Of a DNA stretch of 64,000 bases, positions 26,599-35,662 are shown piece by piece. The notes under the pieces are model-generated. The model did not search any database, was not told the DNA's origin, and was given only the letters and a program-made list of their open reading frames with translations. The translations under genes were made by a program, and so were the position numbers. Numbering within the stretch: position 1 is the stretch's first letter; each line of letters opens with the position of its first letter. Source of the DNA: Paenibacillus hamazuiensis (GTDB lineage Bacteria; Bacillota; Bacilli; Paenibacillales; NBRC-103111); contig NZ_JALRMO010000001.1 in assembly GCF_023276405.1 (NCBI RefSeq), forward strand, positions 5,446,001 to 5,510,000. The letters are read 5' to 3'.

Positions 26599-27603
26599 TC
26601 ACCCGCCGATTTGCGACATGCGCCGCATCGTCGGGACGTGAGACTGGCTCGCCCCGAGCAGCGCCTGCGCCATCTCGTGGTTTTGCGGCTTCACGTCAAG
26701 CGCGCGGAAAAACAGCTTCGCAAGAGCTTCGTCATCGCCGATATATTTGCGCACGTTGAATTCGTCGCTCCAATAAAGACAAGGCTTGATGTTGCCGTCC
26801 GCCGTCAGCCGGAGCCGGTTGCACGTTTCGCAGAAATGGTCGCTGACCGGATGAATGAGGCCGAACGATCCGGGCGCGCCTTCGATGCGATAGTTTTTGG
26901 AGGGCCCGTTGCCGTACACTTCGCCGTGGGGCTGAACGTGCCACCCCATCCGCTCGCACCGCTCCAGTACAGCGCTCAAAGGTACGTATTTCGTCTTCCA
27001 GCCGTCGTCGTCGTGCCCGATCGGCATATATTCGATAAAGCGCACCTGAACGCGCCCGCTTAACGTCAGCTGTAAAAAATCTTCGATCTCGTCGTCGTTT
27101 ATCCCCTTCATCAACACCACATTCAGCTTGATCGGGTCGAGCCCGACCCGCTGCGCCGCCGCAACGCTGTCCAACACGCGCCGAATGTCGCCTCCTCGCG
27201 TGATCAGGGAAAACCGGTCAGCCCGAAGCGAATCCAGGCTGATGTTGATGCGCGTCAGCCCCGCCTCTTTGAAAGCATCCGCCTTTGCCGCGAAAAACAC
27301 GCCGTTCGTCGTCAGCGCGATATCTTCGATGCCGGGGATCGCCGACAACATGCGGACGAGCTCCACGAGATTTTTGCGGACAAGCGGTTCTCCGCCCGTA
27401 AGCCTCAGCTTGCGCACTCCGTAGCCGGCCAGCACGCGGACGACTTCGGCAATTTCGTCGAAGCGCAGAAGCTTCTCTTCGGGCTCGAACGTCATGCCTT
27501 CCTCCGGCATACAGTAGACGCAGCGCAAATTGCATCTGTCCGTTACGGAAATGCGCAAATAGTCATGCACTCGGTTAAACCGGTCCACCAGCACTTTGGA
27601 CAT
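26599..27603 (-). CDS. moaA: GTP 3',8-cyclase MoaA (radical SAM)
   Basis: 334-residue radical SAM enzyme for the first Moco step, GTP to 3',8-cH2GTP. The N-terminal cluster motif is CNLRCVYC (CxxxCxxC), the SAM site LTGGEPL, and the C-terminal second cluster is in FCETCNRLRLTADGNIKPCL. The chain ends in GG, which is needed for activity. ATG 27603 is preceded by GGGGGTG at six bases; a GTG three codons earlier is an alternative. No moaC, moaD or moaE is present in the window, so they must be elsewhere. Confidence 0.96.
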   Translation of the reverse strand: MSKVLVDRFNRVHDYLRISVTDRCNLRCVYCMPEEGMTFEPEEKLLRFDEIAEVVRVLAGYGVRKLRLTGGEPLVRKNLVELVRMLSAIPGIEDIALTTNGVFFAAKADAFKEAGLTRINISLDSLRADRFSLITRGGDIRRVLDSVAAAQRVGLDPIKLNVVLMKGINDDEIEDFLQLTLSGRVQVRFIEYMPIGHDDDGWKTKYVPLSAVLERCERMGWHVQPHGEVYGNGPSKNYRIEGAPGSFGLIHPVSDHFCETCNRLRLTADGNIKPCLYWSDEFNVRKYIGDDEALAKLFFRALDVKPQNHEMAQALLGASQSHVPTMRRMSQIGG

Positions 27604-27695
27604 TCGAAACACCCCCGTTTTCCCTTTGTGTCACATTACCTAACAAATCCGAAGCCGAACGTCAAAAAAGACGATTAATGTCACATATCATCACA

Positions 27696-28322
27696 TCATT
27701 TATCATAACACAAAGCTTCATACTGCTCCACCGAGTTTATATTGAGAACAAACCGCAAATCGATTCCTTTTCCGGCAAAAAAAGCTTCGTCCGCCGCACG
27801 CCATGAAACGCCGTCCAAGAGCCGCATCACCCTGCGCTCTCCGCCGGCCAGCAGCCGGTCGATCCGCTCCGCGCAGGAGCGGCTGTACACGCCGTGCAGC
27901 GGCTGCACGCGGCCGTCCAGCTGCGGCACCACCGCCTCGCAGCCGCTCCCGGCTTGCAGCTCTGCCATCGCTTCGGCGGCCGCGGCGGAAACAAACGGCA
28001 TGTCGCACGCGACGATCCATGCCAGATCGCCGCGCGCCGCCGCCCATGCCGCCTGCATCCCGGCGAGCGGGCCCTCGCCGGGGTGAAGATCCGCCGCCAG
28101 CCGCACCGTGCCGCAGGCATACATCGCAAGGTCGTCCGGGCGGTTCGTCACGATGACGATGTCGCTGCACAGCCGACGCATTTGCTCCAGCTGATGCTCG
28201 ATCAGCGGACGCCCGTTCCACGGCAGCAGTGCCTTGAAGCGGCCGCCCATACGGCGGTTGCTCCCGCCGGCCAGGATGACGCCGGTGACGGGCGCGCCGT
28301 CCCCGCGGCCTGCCCCACTCAC
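27696..28322 (-). CDS. mobA: molybdenum cofactor guanylyltransferase MobA
   Basis: 208-residue nucleotidyltransferase with the MobA signature LAGGSNRRMGGRFKALLPWNG near the N-terminus and VACDMPFVS in the middle. It links GMP to Moco to form the bis-MGD precursor used by DMSO-reductase-type enzymes; sulfite-oxidase-type enzymes do not need it. Its start overlaps the stop of the YiiM-like gene by four bases. The codon composition is very GC-rich in the middle, but otherwise normal for the neighbourhood. Confidence 0.93.
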   Translation of the reverse strand: MSGAGRGDGAPVTGVILAGGSNRRMGGRFKALLPWNGRPLIEHQLEQMRRLCSDIVIVTNRPDDLAMYACGTVRLAADLHPGEGPLAGMQAAWAAARGDLAWIVACDMPFVSAAAAEAMAELQAGSGCEAVVPQLDGRVQPLHGVYSRSCAERIDRLLAGGERRVMRLLDGVSWRAADEAFFAGKGIDLRFVLNINSVEQYEALCYDK

Positions 28323-28969
28323 GCCAAGCTCTCCAGCTTGCGCAAGCGCTCGGAGAACGATTCCCGCCAGCTTTGCGCAAGCTCCGCCACCTGCAAAATG
28401 CGCCGAACGCCCTCGGCATTTTGCTTGTCGTGGTATTTGATCCCGTTCGCATACGCCACCGTTACCTGCAGCGAATGGCGTTCGACGAGCCGCAGCGGCT
28501 GCCCGGCGGCAACCATGCCCGGCTTCAGCACGCGGAAGTAATAACCGGTGTACCCGGTCTCCTGCACATACAGCGGCAGCTCGTTCAATTCATGCTTGCC
28601 GCCGAGCTTGAAGCACGGCTGTCTCGGTTGGCTGAGCTGCACCACGGCCTCGCCGATCTCATAAATATCGCCGATGCGCACATCCGTTTCGGGCATTCCG
28701 GCGACCGTAAAATTTTCCCCGAATGCGCCGTACTCCAGCTCGCGGTCTAACCGCTGCCGCCAATACGGGTAATGCTCCGCGCAATATACGCATACGGCTT
28801 TATCCGGACCGCCGTGGTTGACCAGATCGGCTTGACCGTCTCCGTCCAGCTGCTCGGCCCCCAAATAAACCGGATGCAGAACCGCTTCCTTATATATTCC
28901 CGTCATCACCGGACGGCCGTTAAACAGATGTTCTCCCGGTTTTCCCACTTGCAGCGAAACAAGCTTCAT
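28319..28969 (-). CDS. YiiM-type MOSC-domain protein
   Basis: 216-residue protein of the YiiM/YflK family: an N-terminal MOSC domain (ADLVNHGGPDKAVCVYCAEHYPYW, FGENFTV and the conserved Cys in QPRQPCFKLGGKH) and a C-terminal helical 3-alpha domain. YiiM proteins bind Moco and reduce N-hydroxylated compounds such as 6-hydroxylaminopurine in some bacteria. Translationally coupled to mobA. It is the first gene of the Moco cluster, divergent from the GMC operon across a 187-base gap. Confidence 0.92.
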   Translation of the reverse strand: MKLVSLQVGKPGEHLFNGRPVMTGIYKEAVLHPVYLGAEQLDGDGQADLVNHGGPDKAVCVYCAEHYPYWRQRLDRELEYGAFGENFTVAGMPETDVRIGDIYEIGEAVVQLSQPRQPCFKLGGKHELNELPLYVQETGYTGYYFRVLKPGMVAAGQPLRLVERHSLQVTVAYANGIKYHDKQNAEGVRRILQVAELAQSWRESFSERLRKLESLA

Positions 28970-29156
28970 CCCTTCCAGCTCCTTTTCGAGAACGTCCCCA
29001 GTCTCCCTCGAAGTCTTTCTTTTTACTATATGGTATCGCTGCGCTGTTGTCTATGCTCTATGACACAGGATATCCCTGCTTGTGCGGATATGCATAATTC
29101 GCCCATACGGCAAATATCGTTCTATGTATGGAACTTTCGACAAAAGGAGGTATTGC

Positions 29157-29816
29157 ATGTACCATTCGAACGATCGTGAAATGCTTACATCTCCATATAC
29201 ATTGGAGACATTTAAAGCCATGGTCGAAGCTGTAGTTCCGGGTATGCACCCGCCGAACGCCCCTCCGACCGTCCTGACTGCTGGCGCGGCGGATTTGGCC
29301 GTTCATGAGTACATCGTCTGGGAATTGGATCATAGTCTGGCACTGTTTATCGGTTATGCGCTTACCGCTGTCCCGCTGGCGACCGCAACCGCGATGATGC
29401 TGGACAGCGCGGCGGTACAGCTCATTTCCTCAGGCCAGGCAGCCGATCCGCCAATTCATCCGGCCATGGAAGGCGGCCCTTTCGCCAGTCTATCCCCCCG
29501 CGATCGAATCCGCACGATGGCCTGTCTGGAACAGCTCCGAATCGATCTCGGAAGCTTGCCTCCCCCCTATAAAGACGACGGGGGCCTCGTCAAGTTTATT
29601 ATCGATTATTTAAACCGGGGGACGATGTTCGGCAATTATTCGGAATGGTCCGCATACGGAACGACGCGGCTGAACACTCCGGCTGCCCGGAGGCTGGAGT
29701 ATTTTCCGGTGAGCTGGCGGCAGGTCGGATATCCGGGCGCATCGCTGGGGTACCGTGCCCTCCGCGGCTTTTTATTGACGATTAACCATACGGGAGGAGG
29801 GCCCTCCCATGTATGA
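29157..29816 (+). CDS. small partner subunit of GMC oxidoreductase
   Basis: 219-residue protein with no signal peptide seen, made of hydrophobic helices rich in Ala and Leu and a C-terminal region ending near ALRGFLLTINHTGGG. It resembles the accessory small proteins found next to bacterial GMC flavoenzymes (gluconate 2-dehydrogenase subunit 3-like). The start ATG 29157 follows AAAGGAGGTATTGC; the frame is open 25 codons further up without a site. It overlaps the GMC gene by 8 bases, which implies coupled synthesis. The family call rests mostly on this context. Confidence 0.65.
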   Translation: MYHSNDREMLTSPYTLETFKAMVEAVVPGMHPPNAPPTVLTAGAADLAVHEYIVWELDHSLALFIGYALTAVPLATATAMMLDSAAVQLISSGQAADPPIHPAMEGGPFASLSPRDRIRTMACLEQLRIDLGSLPPPYKDDGGLVKFIIDYLNRGTMFGNYSEWSAYGTTRLNTPAARRLEYFPVSWRQVGYPGASLGYRALRGFLLTINHTGGGPSHV

Positions 29817-31515
29817 TGCCGACGTCATCGTCATCGGATCCGGCGGAGGCGGAGCCGTTATCGCCAAAGAGCTCGGGGAAAAAGGGCTCAAGGTGCTTGT
29901 TCTGGAAGCCGGCCCTTGGTATGGCAACAGCAAATGGCCCAGCCCCAACACCGATCGCGGAGCGGAATGGAGCTCAAGTTATGCGGATCTGGACGTAAAT
30001 CTTTACAAAAAAATTTACAATGCGCACGAAAACAATATGAACGACGTCGTTTCCGGCACGTTTCGTTTCGGACCGGCCGACCGTCGCCGTGCCCCTTGGC
30101 ACCGGGTCATGCGGCAGAAAGGCGACATATGGCAGCTCGCCGGCGTCGGCGGAACGACGCAGCATTACTGGGCCCAGTCGCCCCGCGCTTTTCCCGCGTC
30201 GGTTGACAATGTGTGGCCGATCAGCTACCGGGAGCTGATCCCGTATTACGAGAAGGTGGAAGCGACGCTCCCCGTACAGTTTTCGCCGACAACCCCGAAG
30301 GAAGAGCTGTTTTATTACGGCGCCAAAAAAGCCGGCTGGTCTTTGATCCCGACGCTCGATGTGGTGACCCCGGGGTACCGACCGAATCCGAACGCGATCC
30401 TGCCGCCGAACAAACATCTGATGGACCCTAACTATTCGATGGAGCAGCTTTTCAATATGGAAGGATGCACGTTAAAGGGGCACTGCGTCAACGGCTGCTC
30501 CGCCGGACCCTCGGTCGATCGGATCGCCAAACGGGGCACGCTGGTCAGCTACGTTCCGCTCGCTCTCAAAACCGGCAACGTCGCCATTCGCCCGAACTCC
30601 TTTGCGGTCAAAATTTTAACGCGGCGCGACCCAAAAGACGGTCTTTGCGCCAACGGCGTGCAGTTCCGCGATACATGGACGGGCGAAATCGGCGAACTGA
30701 CGGCCAGGGCGGTCGTCATGGCCGCCGGGTGTCTCGAGTCGCCGCGGCTCTGGCTCAACTCCGCACTGCCTTATAACGCCTGGGTCGGCAGAGGACTTAC
30801 CAATCATTACTTCGATTGGGTCGGCGGCGTTTTTGACGAAAAAGATCTGATGAGCATTTTGGGGTTGCCCGAAGTGTATCCGTACATGGGACATACGTCG
30901 GGAGCGCGTGTCGATATTCCGGGAACCGGAGTTTTTCAGGTTTCCTGCCTGAGTCCGGGACTTATGGCCTTTCTGTCGTACGGCTTCAGCGAAGCAGGCT
31001 ACGATGCCTTTACACCTCCCGAACCGGGGGAACCTTGGGACATTCGGGGCAGGGTAGTCGGACCCGAGCTCAAGGAGCTGATGCTGAACTATAACAGAAC
31101 CATGACGGTGCTGCTGCTGACGGACGATGATACGTTATACAACAACCGGGTGGAGGTGGACCCGCTGCTGAAAGATGAGCACGGTCCGATACCGGTCATT
31201 TATTATACCCCCAATAAGAAAACGCTCAAAAGGCGCGATCAGCTCGTTCGCTATACCTGCGAAACGCTGCAAGCCGCGGGCGCGAGAAAGATTTTCAGAT
31301 CGGATACGCCGGCCGGCTTTTTGCTCCATATCGAAAGCACGATGAGAATGGGTTTTGTCGTGGATACTAACTGCGAGGCTTACCAGGTCAAACGGCTGTT
31401 TATTGCCGACAACAGCGTGCATTACAACGGAATCGGCGGGCCGAATCCGACGCTCACTACGCAGGCGCTGGCAACGCGCACGGCGGATAAGCTGGCGGAT
31501 GCCTATTTCACCTGA
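29809..31515 (+). CDS. GMC-family FAD-dependent oxidoreductase (1 of 4)
   Basis: 568-residue flavoprotein. The FAD-binding beta-alpha-beta motif is VIVIGSGGGGAVIAKEL with VLVLEAG at the strand end, the GMC-type LAGVGGTTQHYWAQ loop is at about 112-125, and the C-terminal block IADNSVHYNGIGGPNPTLTTQALATRTAD closes the FAD domain. The region MEGCTLKGHCVNGCS holds three cysteines, which in membrane gluconate/glucose dehydrogenases of this superfamily can hold an iron-sulfur cluster. No signal peptide. The electron donor is probably an alcohol or sugar, not identifiable. Ends in a terminator. Confidence 0.88.
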   Translation: MYDADVIVIGSGGGGAVIAKELGEKGLKVLVLEAGPWYGNSKWPSPNTDRGAEWSSSYADLDVNLYKKIYNAHENNMNDVVSGTFRFGPADRRRAPWHRVMRQKGDIWQLAGVGGTTQHYWAQSPRAFPASVDNVWPISYRELIPYYEKVEATLPVQFSPTTPKEELFYYGAKKAGWSLIPTLDVVTPGYRPNPNAILPPNKHLMDPNYSMEQLFNMEGCTLKGHCVNGCSAGPSVDRIAKRGTLVSYVPLALKTGNVAIRPNSFAVKILTRRDPKDGLCANGVQFRDTWTGEIGELTARAVVMAAGCLESPRLWLNSALPYNAWVGRGLTNHYFDWVGGVFDEKDLMSILGLPEVYPYMGHTSGARVDIPGTGVFQVSCLSPGLMAFLSYGFSEAGYDAFTPPEPGEPWDIRGRVVGPELKELMLNYNRTMTVLLLTDDDTLYNNRVEVDPLLKDEHGPIPVIYYTPNKKTLKRRDQLVRYTCETLQAAGARKIFRSDTPAGFLLHIESTMRMGFVVDTNCEAYQVKRLFIADNSVHYNGIGGPNPTLTTQALATRTADKLADAYFT

Positions 31516-31531
31516 TTTCAGGGCAAACAAA

Positions 31532-31568
31532 GGGCAGTCCGGAGCCATCGCTCCGCTGCCCGTTTTGT
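31532..31568 (+). terminator. intrinsic terminator of the first GMC operon
   Basis: GGGCAG..CGGAGC / GCTCCG..CTGCCC stem, four-base loop, then CGTTTTGT. 17 bases past the GMC stop. Confidence 0.8.
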
Positions 31569-31660
31569 CATCCCCTGGAAACCGAATAATAAAGCACTAT
31601 ACCCGATAAGCCGACGATGAATATAAATCCGACGATTTTTCCGATCATGCGTCCGTTCAT
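31568..31660 (-). CDS. 30-residue single-pass membrane peptide
   Basis: Short frame with ATG at 31660 and AAGGAGG ten bases upstream, encoding MNGRMIGKIVGFIFIVGLSG followed by IVLYYSVSRG. One membrane segment with a positively charged head. It lies in the gap between the GMC gene and the gerA-like gene on the opposite strand. The ribosome site and the composition support it, but I recognise no family. Confidence 0.45.
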   Translation of the reverse strand: MNGRMIGKIVGFIFIVGLSGIVLYYSVSRG

Positions 31661-31821
31661 TGGCCTGAGCCCTCCTTGTCCCTATCCTTGGAATGTCTGT
31701 CCTGCGGGGAAATATTCCAATATATTTTCCACAAATCAGGATAAAGCTAATTGTATGGATCGCTTCTCTCCTTCGCTGATGTTTTGCCCATTTTAAAGCT
31801 TATCCAAAGGGTGTGAACCGG

Positions 31822-33366
31822 ATGCCGATAAAAAAAATGATCGCCTCCCGCAAAACGAAAATGCCGATGTTTGAAGATCCGGACGCGGCTGCGGAAGGGG
31901 CTGCGAAACCTCTGTCCGGCAGCTTGGCCGACAACGAAGCCTGGTTGAAGCATACGTTTTCCAACTGTTCCGATTTGACGGTCAGGAAATTGCATCTACG
32001 CCACTCCGTCCCCGGAATTGTCGTTTATTTTAAAGAGCTGGTCGACGCCAGGCAATTGGACGAGGAACTGCTGGAACCGCTAATGCGGCAGCGGCCGGAA
32101 CGCGGAGATAACGACATATCTTTCATGGAACAAATCAAAAGCGATCTCGTTCCGGTTGCTTTGACCCAAATCATCGACAACAAAAAAGATGCGGTCGCCC
32201 GGATCATCAAGGGAGAAGTCGTTTTGATCGCCGACAATTCCGCGCAGGCCCTCGCTATTAATGTAAAATCCACTATGCACCGCGCATTGTCGGAACCGAG
32301 CACGGAATCCGTTATCCGCGGTCCGAAGATCGGGTTTATCGAAAATATCGGGATCAATCAGGCGCTGCTCCGCCGGAACATCAGGACCCCGCGGCTGAAA
32401 ATGGAGCAGATGCTTGTCGGAAAAGTTTCGCAAACGGAGGTAGCCCTTGCATACATGGAAGGCGCAGCTTCGCCCGCGGTAATTGCCGAAGTGAAGAAAC
32501 GCATGTCGCAAATTGAACTGGATACGATACTGGAATCGGCTTTCATAGAAGAAATAATCCGCGACGCCGCGTATTCGCCTTTTCCTGTCATACACGTAAC
32601 GGAGCGGCCGGATTCGGCTGCAGCTTCTCTGCTCGAAGGAAGGGTTGTCATCCTGGTGGACGGGTCTCCTGTGTCGATGATCGTTCCTGTTAATATATGG
32701 CACGCCTTTCAAACGGTCGAGGACTACTATACGAATTATATTTTTGCGACTTTTTTGCGCTGGCTGCGTTACTTTTTCGCCTTCATTTCCTTGACCTTGC
32801 CGTCTTTTTATGTAGCCGTTTCCGAGTTCAATCCGGAGCTCATACCAACCACCCTGGCGATGACGCTTGCTGCGGCAAGAGAGCCGGTGCCTTTCCCGAC
32901 CCTTATCGAAATTTTGATGATGGAGATCGCCTTTGAGGCCATCCGCGAGGCCGGTATCCGCCTGCCCCGCCCGGTCGGGCAAACCATCAGCATTGTAGGC
33001 GTGCTTGTCATCGGACAAGCTGCGGTGCAGGCGGGGATCGTATCGGCGCCGATCGTCATCATCGTCTCTTTGACCGGAATCGCTTCTTTTCTGATACCGA
33101 ACTATAATATGAGCCAGGCAATCCGTTTAATGCGGTTCCCGCTCATGCTGTGTGCCGGCATCTTCGGCTTGTACGGCGTAGGCGCCGGACTTATCGCCCT
33201 CCTGATTCATCTGGTCAATCTGCGTTCCTTTGGAGTCTACTATATGGCTCCGCTTGCTCCGTTCGACCGGGACGGCATTAAGGACGTTTTGGGCAGAGCG
33301 CCCTGGTGGATCATGCAAAAGCGGAAAAACCGCGTTTGGCCGACACAGGAGCTGAGTAAACAATGA
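31822..33366 (+). CDS. GerA-family spore germinant receptor A subunit (operon 1)
   Basis: 514-residue inner-membrane receptor subunit. A large soluble N-terminal part (to about 290) precedes membrane helices (about 300-480) with the conserved PFPTLIEILMMEIAFEAIREAGIRLPRPVGQTISIVG segment, the hallmark of GerAA/GerKA. It senses nutrient germinants with the B and C subunits in the dormant spore. ATG 31822 follows AAAGGG at ten bases; a GTG three codons earlier lies within the site. The last bases overlap the C-subunit gene as ATGA. Expression in the forespore is expected from family knowledge. Confidence 0.94.
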   Translation: MPIKKMIASRKTKMPMFEDPDAAAEGAAKPLSGSLADNEAWLKHTFSNCSDLTVRKLHLRHSVPGIVVYFKELVDARQLDEELLEPLMRQRPERGDNDISFMEQIKSDLVPVALTQIIDNKKDAVARIIKGEVVLIADNSAQALAINVKSTMHRALSEPSTESVIRGPKIGFIENIGINQALLRRNIRTPRLKMEQMLVGKVSQTEVALAYMEGAASPAVIAEVKKRMSQIELDTILESAFIEEIIRDAAYSPFPVIHVTERPDSAAASLLEGRVVILVDGSPVSMIVPVNIWHAFQTVEDYYTNYIFATFLRWLRYFFAFISLTLPSFYVAVSEFNPELIPTTLAMTLAAAREPVPFPTLIEILMMEIAFEAIREAGIRLPRPVGQTISIVGVLVIGQAAVQAGIVSAPIVIIVSLTGIASFLIPNYNMSQAIRLMRFPLMLCAGIFGLYGVGAGLIALLIHLVNLRSFGVYYMAPLAPFDRDGIKDVLGRAPWWIMQKRKNRVWPTQELSKQ

Positions 33367-34541
33367 TGCTTAATTTATCGCGGAGCGCTATATTCCCGAT
33401 CCTCTGCCTGTGCCTTTTGACCGGCTGTTGGGATCGCACCGAAATCAGCGATCTGGCCTTCGTGCTTGCCGGCGGGATCGATGTCGCAGAGGACGGACAG
33501 CTGGAATCCACGCTGCAAATCGCCCTGCCCACTCAACTTCCGAATGCGCTCGAACTGGGCAAAGGCGGAAATAATCAACCGGTTCTGGTCGTTTCGGAGA
33601 AAGGCAAGGACGGTGCGGACATTTTGCATAAAATGCAAAAACGTTTGTCCAGGCATATCTTTTTAGGTCACCGCGGCGTCCTTGTCATTGGCGAAAAATA
33701 CGCAAGAACCCGCATGGACCAGGTTTTGGACCAGACGCTGCGTTACCCGGGCAGCCGATACAACATGTACGTGCTGACGGCCAGAGGCACAACAGCCAAA
33801 AAAATTTTGCAAACTCCTTACCTGCTCGAATCGATCCCGGGTATCGGCATTAAAAAAATTCAAATGTCCGGCCTCGGATATTCCTTAAAGGTTGACGAGT
33901 TTCTCAACGAGCTTTCGCTGCCCGGAAAAGCTCCGGTTACCAGCGCCATCCGGCTTTTTTCCAACGACACCGAGAAAAATACGTTTACGATCGACGAAGC
34001 GGCCGTATACCAGCTCAACAGGCCGAGACTGGTCGGATTTTTAACCCAGGAAGAACAAAAAATTCTCAAATGGCAGAAAGGAAAGTTGAACGAAACCCGG
34101 TTTACAGCTCAGGTCACCCCGCCGGAGGAAGGCTTTAAGGGAACTATCGGCATCGAGGTGCTGACCAACCATTCAACTATGAAAGCTGAAATGAAAAATG
34201 ACATGCCGCATATGACCATCATCCTTAAAGCGGGCGGAAGAGTGATCGAAAACGATTCAAAGCTGGATTTAAGTAAAAAAGCCGATTTGAAGCTGGCCGA
34301 AAGCAAATTGACCGAAGAAGCGGAAAAGCTGGTCAAACAAACGATCCGGCGGTCGCAGCAGGAACTTCAAGCGGACATCTTCGGAATCGGCGAAAAAATC
34401 CATACGGCCTATCCCGCTTACTGGAAGAAACATAAAGATCAGTGGATTAACCTCTACCCGGAAATTCCGGTCGCCTGCAAGGTCGAGATTGTGATTTCGC
34501 GGATCGGCCGAACCCAATTGCCGGCTCATATACTTCAGTAA
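33363..34541 (+). CDS. GerAC-family germination lipoprotein (operon 1)
   Basis: 392-residue lipoprotein subunit: signal MMLNLSRSAIFPILCLCLLTGC with lipobox LTGC at Cys22, followed at once by WDRTEISDLAFV, which is almost invariant in Ger C subunits. The three-domain C subunit sits on the outer face of the spore inner membrane. Ends 21 bases before the B-subunit gene. Confidence 0.94.
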   Translation: MMLNLSRSAIFPILCLCLLTGCWDRTEISDLAFVLAGGIDVAEDGQLESTLQIALPTQLPNALELGKGGNNQPVLVVSEKGKDGADILHKMQKRLSRHIFLGHRGVLVIGEKYARTRMDQVLDQTLRYPGSRYNMYVLTARGTTAKKILQTPYLLESIPGIGIKKIQMSGLGYSLKVDEFLNELSLPGKAPVTSAIRLFSNDTEKNTFTIDEAAVYQLNRPRLVGFLTQEEQKILKWQKGKLNETRFTAQVTPPEEGFKGTIGIEVLTNHSTMKAEMKNDMPHMTIILKAGGRVIENDSKLDLSKKADLKLAESKLTEEAEKLVKQTIRRSQQELQADIFGIGEKIHTAYPAYWKKHKDQWINLYPEIPVACKVEIVISRIGRTQLPAHILQ

Positions 34542-34562
34542 CCAATACGAACAAAGGGACGA

Positions 34563-35660
34563 ATGCCAATGAAACTGAGCGGAATTCAAGCATTCTGGAT
34601 GATTGCCGTCATGGATCTCGGCATGACCATACTGATGACCTATACCCCCGCACTGCAGGCTGCGCAGCAGGACGCCTGGATGTCCATGCTGCTGGCCGGC
34701 TGCATCGCTCTGCTGATTGCCGTCATCTCGGCAAAACTCGTGCTGCTGTATCCGCAGCAAAATCTGATCGAATTCAGTCAGACCATCATGGGCAAATGGC
34801 TCGGAAAGCTCGTTGTTATGGTCTATCTTGTCCAGTGGTATACGATCATTCCGATCATTCTCCGCCAATTCAGCGATCTGATCCAGATTTTGCTTCTGCC
34901 CTTCACCCCGAAGTCGGTCATCATCTCGGTTATGATATTGCTCGTCGTATACGTGACCTATTCCGGGGGGATTGACGGCATCGGACGGTGCAGCGAAATA
35001 TTGGGGCCGATTATCTTGTCAATGGTTTTTCTTGTGCTGCTTTTCAGCGTTAATAACATTCAATGGCACCGCATGCTGCCCGTTTACGCGGATAGCGGCG
35101 TATCCGCCATACTCAGGGGATCGCTGCCTCCCGCATCTTATCTCGGTCATGCAGTGGAATTCGTCATGCTGTCATCTTTTTTGAACAACCCGCGCAATGG
35201 ATCGCCGTATGCGATTTGGGGCGTAGGCATCGCCTCCTTTTCCACATTGCTTGCGATGATGATGGTTATTTTAACGAGCGGAGTCAATCTGTCTTCCAGA
35301 ACGTGGTATCCGTTTTTTGAAATGTCCAAAAAAATCGCAATTTTCGAGTTTATCGAAAACCTCGACGCGCTGGCCGTCGTGATCTGGGTCACCAGCGTTT
35401 TCATCAAGCTCTCGGTTTACCTGTTCATTACCAGCTATGGAACGGCTCAATTTTTGCAAATCCGGAACTGGCGGCGTTTGATTTGGTTCATCGCCCCTAT
35501 TTCTGTAGCCTTTGCCTTTATTCCGCAAAACGTATCGGAAGCGACTGCGGGGTATTTGAACCATTACTGGGTGCCTGTGGTGCTCCCTGTCAACATGATC
35601 GGGCTGCCGCTGCTGCTGCTGATCGTAGGTAAGGTCCGCCTGAGACGGAAAAAAGCGTAA
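34563..35660 (+). CDS. GerAB-family germination permease-like subunit (operon 1)
   Basis: 365-residue protein of about ten membrane helices, in the APC-type spore germination permease family (starting KLSGIQAFWMIAVMDLGMTILM, with a conserved internal TYSGGIDGIGRCSEILGP loop). It supplies the germinant-binding pocket. ATG 34563 is used; a second ATG two codons later is equally good relative to the AAAGGG site. The stop lies two bases from the stop of the oppositely oriented B-subunit gene of operon 2. Confidence 0.93.
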   Translation: MPMKLSGIQAFWMIAVMDLGMTILMTYTPALQAAQQDAWMSMLLAGCIALLIAVISAKLVLLYPQQNLIEFSQTIMGKWLGKLVVMVYLVQWYTIIPIILRQFSDLIQILLLPFTPKSVIISVMILLVVYVTYSGGIDGIGRCSEILGPIILSMVFLVLLFSVNNIQWHRMLPVYADSGVSAILRGSLPPASYLGHAVEFVMLSSFLNNPRNGSPYAIWGVGIASFSTLLAMMMVILTSGVNLSSRTWYPFFEMSKKIAIFEFIENLDALAVVIWVTSVFIKLSVYLFITSYGTAQFLQIRNWRRLIWFIAPISVAFAFIPQNVSEATAGYLNHYWVPVVLPVNMIGLPLLLLIVGKVRLRRKKA

Positions 35661-35662
35661 TA

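Noticed and set aside
25610-26641. 343-codon open frame opposite moeA
   Set aside because: Arg/His-rich antisense shadow of a GC-rich gene; no motif and no ribosome site.
27718-28452. Long Arg-rich open frame on the minus strand over mobA
   Set aside because: Composition is that of a shadow frame in a GC-rich gene, with no ribosome site; mobA in the other frame has clear motifs.
27696-28969. A complete Moco pathway in the window
   Set aside because: moaC, moaD, moaE and mog are absent here, so the cluster alone is not complete.
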